Shown piece by piece: positions 29,671-38,912 of a stretch of DNA of 64,000 nt. The notes under the pieces were generated by a model, which searched no databases, was not told the origin of the DNA, and saw only the letters and a list, made by a program, of their open reading frames with translations. A program made the translations under genes and the position numbers. The stretch lies in assembly GCF_027923905.1 (NCBI RefSeq), contig NZ_AP026966.1, positions 4,465,001 through 4,529,000 on the forward strand. Reading direction: 5' to 3'. The stretch's first letter is position 1. The number at the start of each line of letters is the position of its first letter. Source of the DNA: Massilia varians (GTDB lineage Bacteria; Pseudomonadota; Gammaproteobacteria; Burkholderiales; Burkholderiaceae_D).

Positions 29671-31140
29671 ATGGCCCTTTCCAATTTCGACCTCGTTTTC
29701 TTTGGCGGCAGCGGCGACCTTGCGATGCGCAAGCTGCTCCCCGCGATGTACGCGCGCGATGTCTGCAACGACCTGCCCGACACGGCCCGCATCATCTGCG
29801 TGGGGCGCGACGACTTCTCGCAGGACGACTTCCTGCAGTTCATCGAGAAGAACTCGAAGCCGCACATCAAGGAAACGCCGCAGGACGAGACCTGGGCCCG
29901 CTTCCTCAAGCGCATCGTCTACGTGGCGCTGAACGCCACCGACGTGTCCACCTTCGGCCCGCTGGTCGAGGCCCTGCGCAAGGACGAAGCGCTGACCCGC
30001 GTCTACTACCTCGCGACGCCGCCGCATTTGTTCGCGACCATCTGCGACAACCTGGCCGCGACGCACCTGGTCTCGCCGAACTCGCGCGTGGTGCTGGAAA
30101 AGCCGCTCGGCCGCGACCTGGCTTCGGCCAAGCAGATCAACCTCGACGTCGGCAAGGTGTTCGCCGAGTCGCAGATCTACCGGATCGACCACTACCTGGG
30201 CAAGGAGACCGTGCAGAACCTGCTGGCCCTGCGCTTCGGGAACATCCTGTTCGAGCCGCTGTGGCGCCGCGAGTGGATCTCGGACGTGCAGATCACCATC
30301 GCCGAGAAGATTGGCGTGGGCAACCGCCTGGGTTACTACGATACCTCGGGCGCCCTGCGCGACATGCTGCAGAACCACCTGCTGCAGCTGCTGTGCATCG
30401 TGGCGATGGAGCCGCCCACCTCGATCGCACCGGACGCCGTGCGCGACGCCAAGCTGCAGGTGCTGCGCTCGCTGAAGCGCTTCACCCCGACCACGCTGGC
30501 GCAGAACATCGTGCGCGGCCAGTACCGCTCCGGCCACATCGACGGCCAGGCGGTGCCGGGCTACCGCGACGAGCCGGGCGCCCCGAAGCAGTCGAAGACC
30601 GAGACTTTTGTCGCCATGAAGGCCGAGATCGACACCTGGCGCTGGGCCGGCGTGCCCTTCTACCTGCGCACCGGCAAGCGCATGGCCGACCGCCTGGCCG
30701 AGATCGTGGTGCGCTTCAAGCAGATCCCGCATTCGATCTTCAACCAGCCGACCTCCAGCTTCCAGCCGAACAGCCTGGTGATCCGCCTGCAGCCGGACGA
30801 AGGCCTGTCGATGAACCTGATGGCCAAGACCCCGGGCGACTCGATGCGCCTGAAGCAGGCCGAGCTCGAACTCGACTTCCGCGAGCAGTTCACCAGCCCG
30901 CGCATGGAAGCCTACGAGCGCCTGCTGGTCGACGTGCTGCGCGGCCAGCTGACCCTGTTCATGCGCGGCGACGAACTGGAAGCCGCCTGGGAATGGGTCG
31001 AACCGATCCTGGAACACTGGGAACAGAACGACAGCGCGCCGGTGCCCTACACCTCGGGCACCTGGGGCCCTGCCGCCTCGAGCGCACTGATCGGCCGCGA
31101 CGGCCTGCAGTGGCGCGAAGAAGTGCTGCCTGAAGACTGA
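29671..31140 (+). CDS. zwf: Glucose-6-phosphate 1-dehydrogenase
   Basis: A 489-residue NAD(P)-dependent dehydrogenase making 6-phosphogluconolactone, the entry to the Entner-Doudoroff and oxidative pentose phosphate routes. The coenzyme fingerprint is GGSGDLAMRKLLPA (about 11-24) and the active site is YRIDHYLGKE (about 170-179) with the catalytic His. The length is normal. ATG 29671 has no strong Shine-Dalgarno site. hexR follows after 11 bases, so the repressor is co-transcribed with its own target. Confidence 0.96.
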   Translation: MALSNFDLVFFGGSGDLAMRKLLPAMYARDVCNDLPDTARIICVGRDDFSQDDFLQFIEKNSKPHIKETPQDETWARFLKRIVYVALNATDVSTFGPLVEALRKDEALTRVYYLATPPHLFATICDNLAATHLVSPNSRVVLEKPLGRDLASAKQINLDVGKVFAESQIYRIDHYLGKETVQNLLALRFGNILFEPLWRREWISDVQITIAEKIGVGNRLGYYDTSGALRDMLQNHLLQLLCIVAMEPPTSIAPDAVRDAKLQVLRSLKRFTPTTLAQNIVRGQYRSGHIDGQAVPGYRDEPGAPKQSKTETFVAMKAEIDTWRWAGVPFYLRTGKRMADRLAEIVVRFKQIPHSIFNQPTSSFQPNSLVIRLQPDEGLSMNLMAKTPGDSMRLKQAELELDFREQFTSPRMEAYERLLVDVLRGQLTLFMRGDELEAAWEWVEPILEHWEQNDSAPVPYTSGTWGPAASSALIGRDGLQWREEVLPED

Positions 31141-31151
31141 CGGCTACCATC

Positions 31152-32006
31152 ATGCTGCTCGACTCCATCCGCACTCAGCTCGACTCGCTCTCGAAATCCG
31201 AGCGCAAGGTGGCGCTCGCCGTGCTCGCGGCGCCATCCAACACGGTGAGCCAGAACATCACGGCGCTGGCCAAGAGCGCCCAGGTGTCGGAACCGACCGT
31301 GGTGCGCTTCTGCCGCACCCTCGGCTACGACGGCTGGCACGAGTTCAAGCTCAAGCTGGCGCAAGGCCTGGCGCTGGCGCTGCCGGGCGCGAACGAGCAG
31401 CCGGCGCCGGACGACCTGGCGGCCGACCTGGTGAACAAGATCTGCAGCCGCTCGATCAATACCCTGCTCGACCTGCGCAACAACCTCAAGCCGGAACTGG
31501 TCCAGAAGGCGCTCGACATCCTGTCGCGCGCCAACAAGATCGAGTTCTACGGCCAGGGCTCGTCGGGCTTCGTCGCGGCCGACGCCCAGCACAAGTTCTT
31601 CCGCTCGGGCGTGCCCACCGTCGCGTATACCGACCCGGCGATCCACTCGATCGCGGCGGCCCTGCTGCGCGAAGGCGACGCGGTGGTGGCGATTTCGCAG
31701 CGTGGCAACAACCCGGCCCTGACCCGCTCGGCCAAGCTGGCGCGCCGCGGCGGCGCCGACGTGATCGTGCTGGCGCCCTCGGGCACGCCGCTGGCGGAGA
31801 TCGCGACCCTGTTCATCCCGATCGACCTGGTGTTCGCGATCGACCCCTATACGCCGATCTCGGCGCGCCTGGCCTACCTGGTCGTGATCGACGTGCTGGC
31901 GGTGGGGCTGGCGCTGCAGCGCGGGCCGGAGTTCCGCAAGAAGATGCAGAATGCGCAGAAGGCCTTGCAGGAGTTCGACATGCAGTTCGACTCCTTTATC
32001 GGCTGA
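31152..32006 (+). CDS. hexR: HexR, RpiR-family repressor of sugar catabolism
   Basis: A 284-residue regulator with an N-terminal HTH_6 domain (about 1-77; LSKSERKVALAVLA..ALAKSAQVSEPTVVRFCRTLGYDGWHEFK) and a C-terminal SIS sugar-phosphate-binding domain (about 125-250; EFYGQGSSGFVAADAQHKF, AISQRGNNPALT). HexR family members are released from DNA by KDPG, the product of Edd. Operators fitting the family consensus lie before edd, pgi and zwf. The gene sits 11 bases after zwf, giving autoregulation through the zwf promoter. Confidence 0.92.
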   Translation: MLLDSIRTQLDSLSKSERKVALAVLAAPSNTVSQNITALAKSAQVSEPTVVRFCRTLGYDGWHEFKLKLAQGLALALPGANEQPAPDDLAADLVNKICSRSINTLLDLRNNLKPELVQKALDILSRANKIEFYGQGSSGFVAADAQHKFFRSGVPTVAYTDPAIHSIAAALLREGDAVVAISQRGNNPALTRSAKLARRGGADVIVLAPSGTPLAEIATLFIPIDLVFAIDPYTPISARLAYLVVIDVLAVGLALQRGPEFRKKMQNAQKALQEFDMQFDSFIG

Positions 32007-32090
32007 CGGGTTCGCGCAGCAGCACGCAGCGCGTGCAAGCCATCACAGGTGTAAAATACCCGGTTTCCATAGCATCCCGGGTCTACGCCA

Positions 32091-32591
32091 ATGCACATCA
32101 ATCCCGAACGCAGCTCCCGTCCCGACTATCCCCTGCTGGAGCGCCAGGTCGAAAGCGTCCTCGAGGGCGAACGCAACCTGATGGCGAACGCCGCGCAGTT
32201 TTCCGCCCTCGTCTACGACACCCTGGCCGACCTGAACTGGGCCGGCTTCTATTTCACCGTTCCGGCGCGCAAGGGCGAGGGCAAGGACCTGCTGGTCGGC
32301 GCCTTCCAGGGCAAGCCGGCCTGCGCCCGCATTCCCTTCGGCCGCGGCGTCTGCGGCACCGCCGCCGCCGAGCGCAAGACCATCGTCGTGCCCGACGTGC
32401 ATGCCTTCCCGGGCCACATTGCCTGCGATTCGGCCTCGAACTCGGAGATCGTGATCCCGCTGGTCAAGGACGGCGAGGTGGTCGGCGTGTTCGACATCGA
32501 CAGCCCGCAGCTCAACCGATTCTCCGACGAAGACCGTGAAGGACTGGAGCGCATGCTCGCCGCCTTCATGGACGGCACCGATTTCTCCTGA
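32091..32591 (+). CDS. msrC: Free methionine-(R)-sulfoxide reductase (GAF domain)
   Basis: A 166-residue single GAF-domain enzyme reducing free methionine-R-sulfoxide. The three conserved cysteines of fRMsr proteins are present: Cys78 (PACARIPFGRGVCG), Cys88 and Cys112 (HIACDSASNSEIVIPL). The length fits the family (about 160-180). A -10-like TAAAAT at 32052 lies upstream. It falls between hexR and transaldolase, but an oxidative-stress role is known only from the family. Confidence 0.9.
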   Translation: MHINPERSSRPDYPLLERQVESVLEGERNLMANAAQFSALVYDTLADLNWAGFYFTVPARKGEGKDLLVGAFQGKPACARIPFGRGVCGTAAAERKTIVVPDVHAFPGHIACDSASNSEIVIPLVKDGEVVGVFDIDSPQLNRFSDEDREGLERMLAAFMDGTDFS

Positions 32592-32612
32592 CTCTTTACT
32601 TTGGCTCCCACC

Positions 32613-33545
32613 ATGAACCAACTCGAACAACTCAAGCAGTACACCACCGTCGTCGCCGATACCGGCGATTTCCAGTCGATCAAGGCCTATGCCCCGCAGG
32701 ACGCGACCACCAACCCGTCGCTGATCCTGAAGGCCGTGCAGAAGCCGGAATACCGTCCGCTGCTGGAAAAAGCCGTCGCCGACGCGAACGGCGCCTCGGT
32801 CGACGCCATCGTCGACAGCCTCCTGATCGCCTTCGGCGTCGAGATCCTGAAGTACGTGCCGGGCCGCGTCTCGACCGAGATTGATGCCGCCCTTTCTTTC
32901 GATACCGAAGCCACCGTCGCCAAGGGCCGCGAACTGATCGCCCTGTACGAAAAGAACGGCGTGTTGCGCGAGCGCGTCCTGATTAAGATCGCCTCGACCT
33001 GGGAGGGCATCCGCGCCGCCGAGATCCTCGAAAAGGAAGGCATCCACTGCAACCTGACCCTGCTGTTCTCGCTGTGCCAGGCCGTTGCCTGCGCCGAAGC
33101 CGGCGTCAAGCTGATCTCGCCCTTCGTCGGCCGCATCTACGACTGGTACAAGAAGTCGACCGGCACCGACTATACCGGCGCGGACGATCCCGGCGTGCAG
33201 TCGGTCAAGCGCATCTACCAGTACTACCGCAAGTTCGGCTACCAGACCGAGGTGATGGGCGCGAGCTTCCGCAACACCTCGCAGATCCTGGAGCTTAGCG
33301 GCTGCGACCTCCTGACCATCTCGCCGGACCTGCTGCAGAAGCTGGCCGACACCGATGCGCCGGTCGAGCGCAAGCTGGTGGCGGACGCCAATGCCGATAT
33401 CCAGAAGATCGCGGTCGACGAGAAGAGCTTCCGCTTCATGCTGAACGAAGACGCGATGGGAACCGAGAAGCTGGCCGAAGGCATTCGTGCCTTCGTGGCG
33501 GATTCGATCAAGCTGAAGAAGATGATCGAAGAAATGATGAAGTAA
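32613..33545 (+). CDS. tal: Transaldolase
   Basis: A 310-residue enzyme moving a three-carbon unit between sugar phosphates in the non-oxidative pentose phosphate pathway. The Schiff-base lysine is Lys125 in [11 protein letters not shown]. Other landmarks are [19 protein letters not shown] and [15 protein letters not shown] 32613 is preferred to the TTG four codons upstream. A strong intrinsic terminator begins six bases after the stop. With zwf, pgi and rpiA this places most of the hexose/pentose interconversion genes in the window. Confidence 0.95.
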   Translation: MNQLEQLKQYTTVVADTGDFQSIKAYAPQDATTNPSLILKAVQKPEYRPLLEKAVADANGASVDAIVDSLLIAFGVEILKYVPGRVSTEIDAALSFDTEATVAKGRELIALYEKNGVLRERVLIKIASTWEGIRAAEILEKEGIHCNLTLLFSLCQAVACAEAGVKLISPFVGRIYDWYKKSTGTDYTGADDPGVQSVKRIYQYYRKFGYQTEVMGASFRNTSQILELSGCDLLTISPDLLQKLADTDAPVERKLVADANADIQKIAVDEKSFRFMLNEDAMGTEKLAEGIRAFVADSIKLKKMIEEMMK

Positions 33546-33551
33546 AAAAAG

Positions 33552-33576
33552 AAAACCCGCCTCCGGCGGGTTTTTT
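33552..33576 (+). terminator. Rho-independent terminator of tal
   Basis: Stem CCCGCC (33556-33561) with GGCGGG (33565-33570), extended by AAAA/TTTT, a three-base loop and a run of six T. An A-run upstream makes it partly bidirectional, which would serve the convergent TetR gene. Confidence 0.92.
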
Positions 33577-33653
33577 GTAGGTCAACTCCCGGACGCGTCG
33601 TGGCAAGGCATACCGGAGCTGGACGCGCGGTCGGCAGAGCCGACCACCCTACT
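33577..33653. repeat. TAGGGTGG palindromic element, copy 5 (left stem lost)
   Basis: The middle part (TCAACTCCCGGACGCG...) closely follows copy 6, and the right half ends GGTCGGC-aga-GCCGACCACCCTAC, but the left hairpin is missing: only GTAG follows the tal terminator T-run. Insertion or decay at the terminator is likely. The TetR stop codon lies at its right edge. Confidence 0.7.
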
Positions 33654-34269
33654 AGGCCCTCAGGCCCGCCAGGTAGGTATCGATCACCGTCCCACCCAGC
33701 TCCCGCAGGTCGAACAGGGTCGGCTCGAAGATCCAGTTGCGGATCAGGCCGTCGACCAGGATCCAGCCGCCCTGGGCGGCCGCCAGCGTCGAGACACCCG
33801 GCCGCAGCATGCCCTTCTCCTGCGCCTGTTGCAGCTGACCTTCCATCCGCTCCTGCCACAGCGCGATCGACTCGCGCCGGCGCGCGCGCACCGCGTCCAC
33901 TTCGTCGATGAATTCCGTCTTCAGCGTGGCGATCTCGAACACGCGGCGCGCCTTCTCGTCCTCGACCACGATGCGCAGCACGGTCATCATGTCGTCGCGC
34001 AGGCATTGCAGCGGATCGGTGACGTCACGTCCGTGGTCGAGCTGCTGCAAGGCCTCGTCCATCGGTAGTTTCGCACGATCAAACATGGCGTTGAACAGCG
34101 CGGCTTTGTCCAGGAAATGCCAGTAAATAGCACCGCGCGTCACACCCGCAGCGGTCGCAATATGCTGTAAAATCGTTCGTGAGACGCCTTGTTCAGCAAA
34201 CAATCTTTCAGCAGCATCCAGGATGCTGCCGCGGGTCGCCGCGGCTTCCGCCTTGGTTTTACGTGCCAT
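33652..34269 (-). CDS. acrR: TetR family repressor of RND efflux (AcrR/TtgR-like)
   Basis: A 205-residue repressor. MARKTKAEAAATRGSILDAAERLFAE starts the HTH (about 10-56; GVTRGAIYWHF is the recognition helix typical of AcrR/TtgR/MexR-type efflux repressors) and the C-terminal ligand domain includes RRESIALWQERM. ATG 34269 has a GGAAGGG ribosome site; the ATG 15 bases upstream is less likely. It is divergent from the RND operon with a 153-base AT-rich gap that must hold both promoters; I could not pick a clear palindrome there. Confidence 0.88.
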   Translation of the reverse strand: MARKTKAEAAATRGSILDAAERLFAEQGVSRTILQHIATAAGVTRGAIYWHFLDKAALFNAMFDRAKLPMDEALQQLDHGRDVTDPLQCLRDDMMTVLRIVVEDEKARRVFEIATLKTEFIDEVDAVRARRRESIALWQERMEGQLQQAQEKGMLRPGVSTLAAAQGGWILVDGLIRNWIFEPTLFDLRELGGTVIDTYLAGLRA

Positions 34270-34422
34270 TTTTTTGTGCCCTTCCATTAGAAGGGGCTCT
34301 CCTGCAATAAACATACAGCCGTGATAGTATATAAAACTGTCCGTAAAATCCAGTGACAAATCCTGCGTGATCGAAAGGTGAGCGCCGGATATCGAAACAA
34401 CAATGAGAAGGAAGCACACGTA

Positions 34423-35721
34423 ATGCGCTCAGACCACTCCTCCCACTCCCTGACCCGCATCGCCGCAGGCACGCTGGTGGCCATCGCCCTGTTGTCCGGC
34501 TGCGGCAAGAAAGATGCGCCGGCGGCCGGCGCCCCCGGCGGTGGCATGCCGGCGCCGGAAGTCGGCGTCATCACCACCAAATACGAACCGGTCGCGCTGC
34601 TGACCGAACTGCCGGCGCGCGCCGAACCGGTGCGTACCGCCCAGGTCCGGGCACGCGTCGACGGCGTGGTGCTCAAGCGCCTGTTTACCGAAGGCAGCAT
34701 CGTCAAGCAGGGCCAGTCGCTGTTCCAGATCGATCCGGCGCCCTACCAGGCGCGCCTCGCCGCGGCCCAGGCCGACGTCGGCAGCGCCCAGGCGACCCTG
34801 AACCAGGCCACCGCCCAGGCCGAGCGCTACAAGCCGCTGGTGGAAGCCAACGCCATCAGCAAGCAGGAATACACCAATGCCGTGGCCGCCCAGAAACAGG
34901 CGGAAGCGGCCCTGGCGGCGGCCCGCGCCCAGGTGCGCATCGCCCAGATCAATACCAGCTACGCCAACGTGTATGCGCCGATTTCGGGCCGCATCGGCCG
35001 CGCGCTGGTCACCGAGGGCGCGCTGGTCTCAAGCGCCCAGGCCACCGAACTGGCGCTGATCCAGCAGACCGACACGATGTACCTGAACATCACCCAGTCG
35101 GCCAGCGAACTGCAGCGCCTGCGCAAGCAGGCCGGCAACAACGCCAAGGACGCCTCGGTCAGCGTGATCCTCGACGACGGCACCGAACTGGCGAACAAGG
35201 GCCGCCTGCAGTTCTCGGACATCACCGTCGACCCGGGCACCGGCCAGGTCACCCTGCGCGCCACCGTGCCCAACCCCGACAACGCCCTACTGCCGGGCCA
35301 GTACGTGCGCGTACGCCTGGCCCAGGCCGAAATCCCGAACGGCATCGTGGTGCCGCAGCAGGCCGTCACCCGCGGCGGCCAGCAGGGCGATACCCTGATG
35401 GTCGTCGGCGCGGACAACAAGCCGGCCCAGCGCGTCGTCAAGATCAGCTCGCAGCAAGGTTCCAACTGGATCGTCACCGACGGCCTGAAGGAAGGCGAAC
35501 GCGTGATGGTCGACGGCTTCCAGAAGCTGCAGATGCTGCCGCCGGGCACACCGGTCAAGGCAGTGCCATGGCAGGCCGCCTCCGCGCCGGGCGCAGCGCC
35601 GGCGCCGGCCACCGCCAATGCCGGCCAGGCCGCCGCCAACAACGCGCGCCAGATGCCTGCTTCGGCCCCGTCGGGTTCCACCGCCGGCGCCGCGCCGGCA
35701 GCCGCCTCGACGCGTAACTGA
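34423..35721 (+). CDS. acrA: RND efflux periplasmic adaptor lipoprotein (AcrA/MexA)
   Basis: A 432-residue membrane-fusion protein. The signal peptide ends in a lipobox (IALLSGC, Cys at about 27), so it is lipid-anchored. Lipoyl halves (VRARVDGVVLKRLFTEGSIVKQGQ; YAPISGRIGRALVTEGALV), an alpha-hairpin (about 105-165), a beta-barrel and a membrane-proximal domain follow. A long Ala/Pro/Gln tail (about 385-432) is low-complexity. The GAAGGAA site supports ATG 34423. It links the pump AcrB to the outer-membrane channel. Confidence 0.92.
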   Translation: MRSDHSSHSLTRIAAGTLVAIALLSGCGKKDAPAAGAPGGGMPAPEVGVITTKYEPVALLTELPARAEPVRTAQVRARVDGVVLKRLFTEGSIVKQGQSLFQIDPAPYQARLAAAQADVGSAQATLNQATAQAERYKPLVEANAISKQEYTNAVAAQKQAEAALAAARAQVRIAQINTSYANVYAPISGRIGRALVTEGALVSSAQATELALIQQTDTMYLNITQSASELQRLRKQAGNNAKDASVSVILDDGTELANKGRLQFSDITVDPGTGQVTLRATVPNPDNALLPGQYVRVRLAQAEIPNGIVVPQQAVTRGGQQGDTLMVVGADNKPAQRVVKISSQQGSNWIVTDGLKEGERVMVDGFQKLQMLPPGTPVKAVPWQAASAPGAAPAPATANAGQAAANNARQMPASAPSGSTAGAAPAAASTRN

Positions 35722-35750
35722 GCTGCTGCAGGAAAGAACAGGACTAATTC

Positions 35751-38700
35751 ATGGCACGTTTCTTCATTGACCGCCCAATTTTCGCGTGGGTGATCGCGCT
35801 GTTCATCATGGTGATCGGCGCGGTCTCGATCACCCAGCTGCCGGTCGCCCAGTATCCGAACGTGGCTCCGCCATCGATCGTGATCAATGCCGCCTATCCG
35901 GGCGCTTCGGCACAGACCCTGGAAGACTCGGTCATCTCCGTCATCGAACGCGAGATGAACGGTTCGCCGGGCCTCGTCTACATGGAATCGAGCAGCACCG
36001 CCAACGGCAGCGGCTCGATCACCCTGACCTTTGAAACCGGCACCAATCCCGAGCTCGCCCAGGTGGACGTGCAGAACCGCCTGTCGCGCGCGGCCCCGCG
36101 CCTGCCGGCGGCGGTGAACCAGCAAGGCGTGCGCGTCGACAAGGTGCGCGCGAACTTCCTGCTGTTTACCATTCTCTCGTCGGACGATCCGAAGTGGGAC
36201 CCGATCGCGCTGGGCGACTACGCCTCGCGCACGGTGCTGCCTGAAATCCAGCGCATCAAGGGCGTCGGCACCGCGCAGCTGTTCGGTACCGAGCGCGCCA
36301 TGCGCGTCTGGATCGACCCGGCCAAGCTGGTGGGCTTCCGCCTGAGCCCGGCCGACGTCAACAACGCGATCCGCAGCCAGAACGCCCAGGTGGCCTCGGG
36401 CACCATCGGCGAACTGCCGCTGGCCAAGGGCCAGGAAATCACCGCGACCGTGGTCGTCACCGGCCAGCTCTCCACCGTCGAACAGTTCGGCAACATCGTG
36501 CTGCGCGCGAATCCGGACGGCTCGACCGTGCGCCTGAAGGACGTGGCCCGCATCGAAATCGGCGCCCAGGCCTATGGCACCTCGGCGCGCCTGAACGGCA
36601 AGCCGTCCACCGGCATCGGCGTGCAGCTGGCGCCATCCGGCAACGCGCTGGAAACCGCGCGCCTGGTGAAGCAGCGCATGGCGGAACTGGAGAAATTCTT
36701 CCCGCCCGGCGTGAAGGCCACCGTGCCCTTCGACAGCTCGAAGTTCATCGACATCTCGATCGAGCAGGTGCTGCATACCCTGGTCGAAGCGCTGGTGCTG
36801 GTGTTCCTGGTGATGTACCTGTTCCTGCAGAACTTCCGCTACACGATCATCCCGACCATCGTGGTGCCGGTCGCCCTGCTCGGTTCGCTGGGCACGCTGC
36901 TGGCGCTGGGCTACTCGATCAACGTGCTGACCATGTTCGGCATGGTGCTGGTGATCGGTATCGTGGTCGACGACGCCATCGTGGTGGTCGAGAACGTCGA
37001 GCGCATCATGTCCGAGGAAGGCCTGCCGCCGCTCGAAGCGACCCGCAAGGCCATGGGCCAGATCTCCGGCGCCATCATCGGCATGACCGTGGTCCTGATG
37101 TCGGTGTTCGTGCCGCTGGCCTTCTTCGGCGGCGCGGTGGGTAACATCTACCGCCAGTTCCCGGTCGTCATGGTGTCCTCGATCGCCTTCTCGGCCTTCC
37201 TGGCGCTGTCGCTGACGCCGGCGCTGTGCGCGCACTTCCTGAAACCGGTCCAGGCCGGCCATCACCACGAGAAGCGCGGCTTCTTCGGCTGGTTCAACCG
37301 CAAGTTCGGCGCCACCGCCAAGGGCTATGAGGGCTGGGTCGGCAAGCTGATCCGCAACTCCGGCCGCGGGCTGATCGCCTTCGTGCTGGTCTGCGGCCTG
37401 GTGACGCTGTTCTTCACCCGCATGCCGAATTCCTTCCTGCCGAACGAAGACCAGGGCTACGTCATCGCCAACATCCAGCTGCCGCCGGGCGCGACGCTGG
37501 AGCGCACCAGCGAAGTGATGGCCACCGCCGAAAACTTCATCATGAAGCAGCCGGAAGTGGCCAACATGGTCAGCGTGCTGGGCTTCTCGTTCTCGGGCGC
37601 CGGCCAGAACATGGCCCTGGCCTTCATTCCGCTGAAGGACTGGGACGAGCGCAAGGGCGCCGGTTCCGACGCCCAGTCGGTGGCCAACCGCATCATCGGC
37701 GGCCTGTCGGGCATCCGCGACGCCTTCATCTTCGCGCTGTCGCCGCCGCCTATTCCCGAACTGGGTCGCGGCACCGGCTTCAGCTTCCGCCTGCAGGACC
37801 GCGGCGGCAACGGCCACGAGGCCCTGCTGGCGGCCCGCAACCAGCTGCTCGGCATGGCCGCGCAGAGCCCGATCCTGACCGGCGTGCGCCCGGAAGGCCT
37901 GGAAGACGCGCCGCAGGTTCGCCTGGACATCGACCGCGACAAGGCGCAGGCGCTGGGCGTCACCTTCGACGCGATCAACACCGCGATCTCGACCTCGCTG
38001 GGCTCAAGCTACGTGAACGACTTCCCGAACGCCGGCCGCCTGCAGCGCGTCGTGGTCCAGGCCGATGCCAAGGACCGCATGCAGCCGGACGACCTGCTGC
38101 GCATCAACGCGCTCAACGTCCAGGGCCAGCCGGTGCCGCTGTCCTCGTTCGCCACCACCCGGTGGGTGACCGGTCCGATGCAGACCCTGCGCTACAACGG
38201 CTACCCGGCGATGAGCATCTCGGGCGACGCCAAGCCGGGCTACTCGACCGGCGACGCGCTGGCCGAGATGGAGCGCCTGGCGGGCAAGCTGCCGGCCGGC
38301 TTCGCGTTCGAATGGACCGGCCAGTCGCGCGAGGAACAGCTCTCCAGCGGCACCATGGGCATCCTGATGGCCTTCTCGCTGCTGGCGATCTTCCTGGCCC
38401 TGGCGGCGCTGTATGAAAGCTGGTCGATCCCGGTGTCGGTGCTGCTGGTGGTGCCTTTCGGTATCCTGGGCGCGGTGCTGGCGGCGCTGATGCGCGGCTA
38501 CCCGAACGACGTGTACTTCAAGATCGGTTTGGTGACCATCGTCGGCCTGGCGGCAAAGAACGCGGTCCTGATCATCGAATTCGCGAAAGACCTGCAGGCG
38601 CAGGGCAAGTCGCCGATGGAAGCGGCGATCGAGGCGGCGCACCTGCGCTTCCGCCCGATCATCATGACCTCGCTGGCCTTCATCCTCGGCGTGCTGCCGC

Positions 38701-38912
38701 TGGTGATCGCGGGCGGCGCCGGCTCGGCATCGCAGCGCGCCATCGGTACCGGCGTGATGGGCGGTATGATGACGGCTTCCACGCTGGGCGTGCTGTTCGT
38801 GCCGCTGTTCTTCGTGGTGGTGCGCAAGCTGTTCAAGGGCAGCAAGCGCCAGCAGGACAAGTATGCGCACCATGCTGACGAGGCCGCGGCTGTCGAAGGA
38901 AAACAACCATGA
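35751..38912 (+). CDS. acrB: RND multidrug efflux permease (AcrB/MexB, HAE1)
   Basis: A 1053-residue inner-membrane proton antiporter, canonical length. It has 12 TM helices, MARFFIDRPIFAWVIALFIM at the N-terminus, and the TM4 proton-relay GIVVDDAIVVVENVERIM with its paired aspartates. The second-half repeat (LTIVGLAAKNAVLIIEFA) contains the TM10 lysine. Two large periplasmic porter/docking domains lie between. The 3' end overlaps the next ATG by 4 bases. Confidence 0.96.
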   Translation: MARFFIDRPIFAWVIALFIMVIGAVSITQLPVAQYPNVAPPSIVINAAYPGASAQTLEDSVISVIEREMNGSPGLVYMESSSTANGSGSITLTFETGTNPELAQVDVQNRLSRAAPRLPAAVNQQGVRVDKVRANFLLFTILSSDDPKWDPIALGDYASRTVLPEIQRIKGVGTAQLFGTERAMRVWIDPAKLVGFRLSPADVNNAIRSQNAQVASGTIGELPLAKGQEITATVVVTGQLSTVEQFGNIVLRANPDGSTVRLKDVARIEIGAQAYGTSARLNGKPSTGIGVQLAPSGNALETARLVKQRMAELEKFFPPGVKATVPFDSSKFIDISIEQVLHTLVEALVLVFLVMYLFLQNFRYTIIPTIVVPVALLGSLGTLLALGYSINVLTMFGMVLVIGIVVDDAIVVVENVERIMSEEGLPPLEATRKAMGQISGAIIGMTVVLMSVFVPLAFFGGAVGNIYRQFPVVMVSSIAFSAFLALSLTPALCAHFLKPVQAGHHHEKRGFFGWFNRKFGATAKGYEGWVGKLIRNSGRGLIAFVLVCGLVTLFFTRMPNSFLPNEDQGYVIANIQLPPGATLERTSEVMATAENFIMKQPEVANMVSVLGFSFSGAGQNMALAFIPLKDWDERKGAGSDAQSVANRIIGGLSGIRDAFIFALSPPPIPELGRGTGFSFRLQDRGGNGHEALLAARNQLLGMAAQSPILTGVRPEGLEDAPQVRLDIDRDKAQALGVTFDAINTAISTSLGSSYVNDFPNAGRLQRVVVQADAKDRMQPDDLLRINALNVQGQPVPLSSFATTRWVTGPMQTLRYNGYPAMSISGDAKPGYSTGDALAEMERLAGKLPAGFAFEWTGQSREEQLSSGTMGILMAFSLLAIFLALAALYESWSIPVSVLLVVPFGILGAVLAALMRGYPNDVYFKIGLVTIVGLAAKNAVLIIEFAKDLQAQGKSPMEAAIEAAHLRFRPIIMTSLAFILGVLPLVIAGGAGSASQRAIGTGVMGGMMTASTLGVLFVPLFFVVVRKLFKGSKRQQDKYAHHADEAAAVEGKQP

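Noticed and set aside
34270..34422. Operator palindrome between TetR repressor and RND operon
   Set aside because: Only weak partial inverted repeats (ACTG...CAGT) were found; not strong enough to call a site.
34959..37817. 952-codon minus-strand frame opposite acrA/acrB
   Set aside because: Antisense shadow of a well-recognised RND pump.
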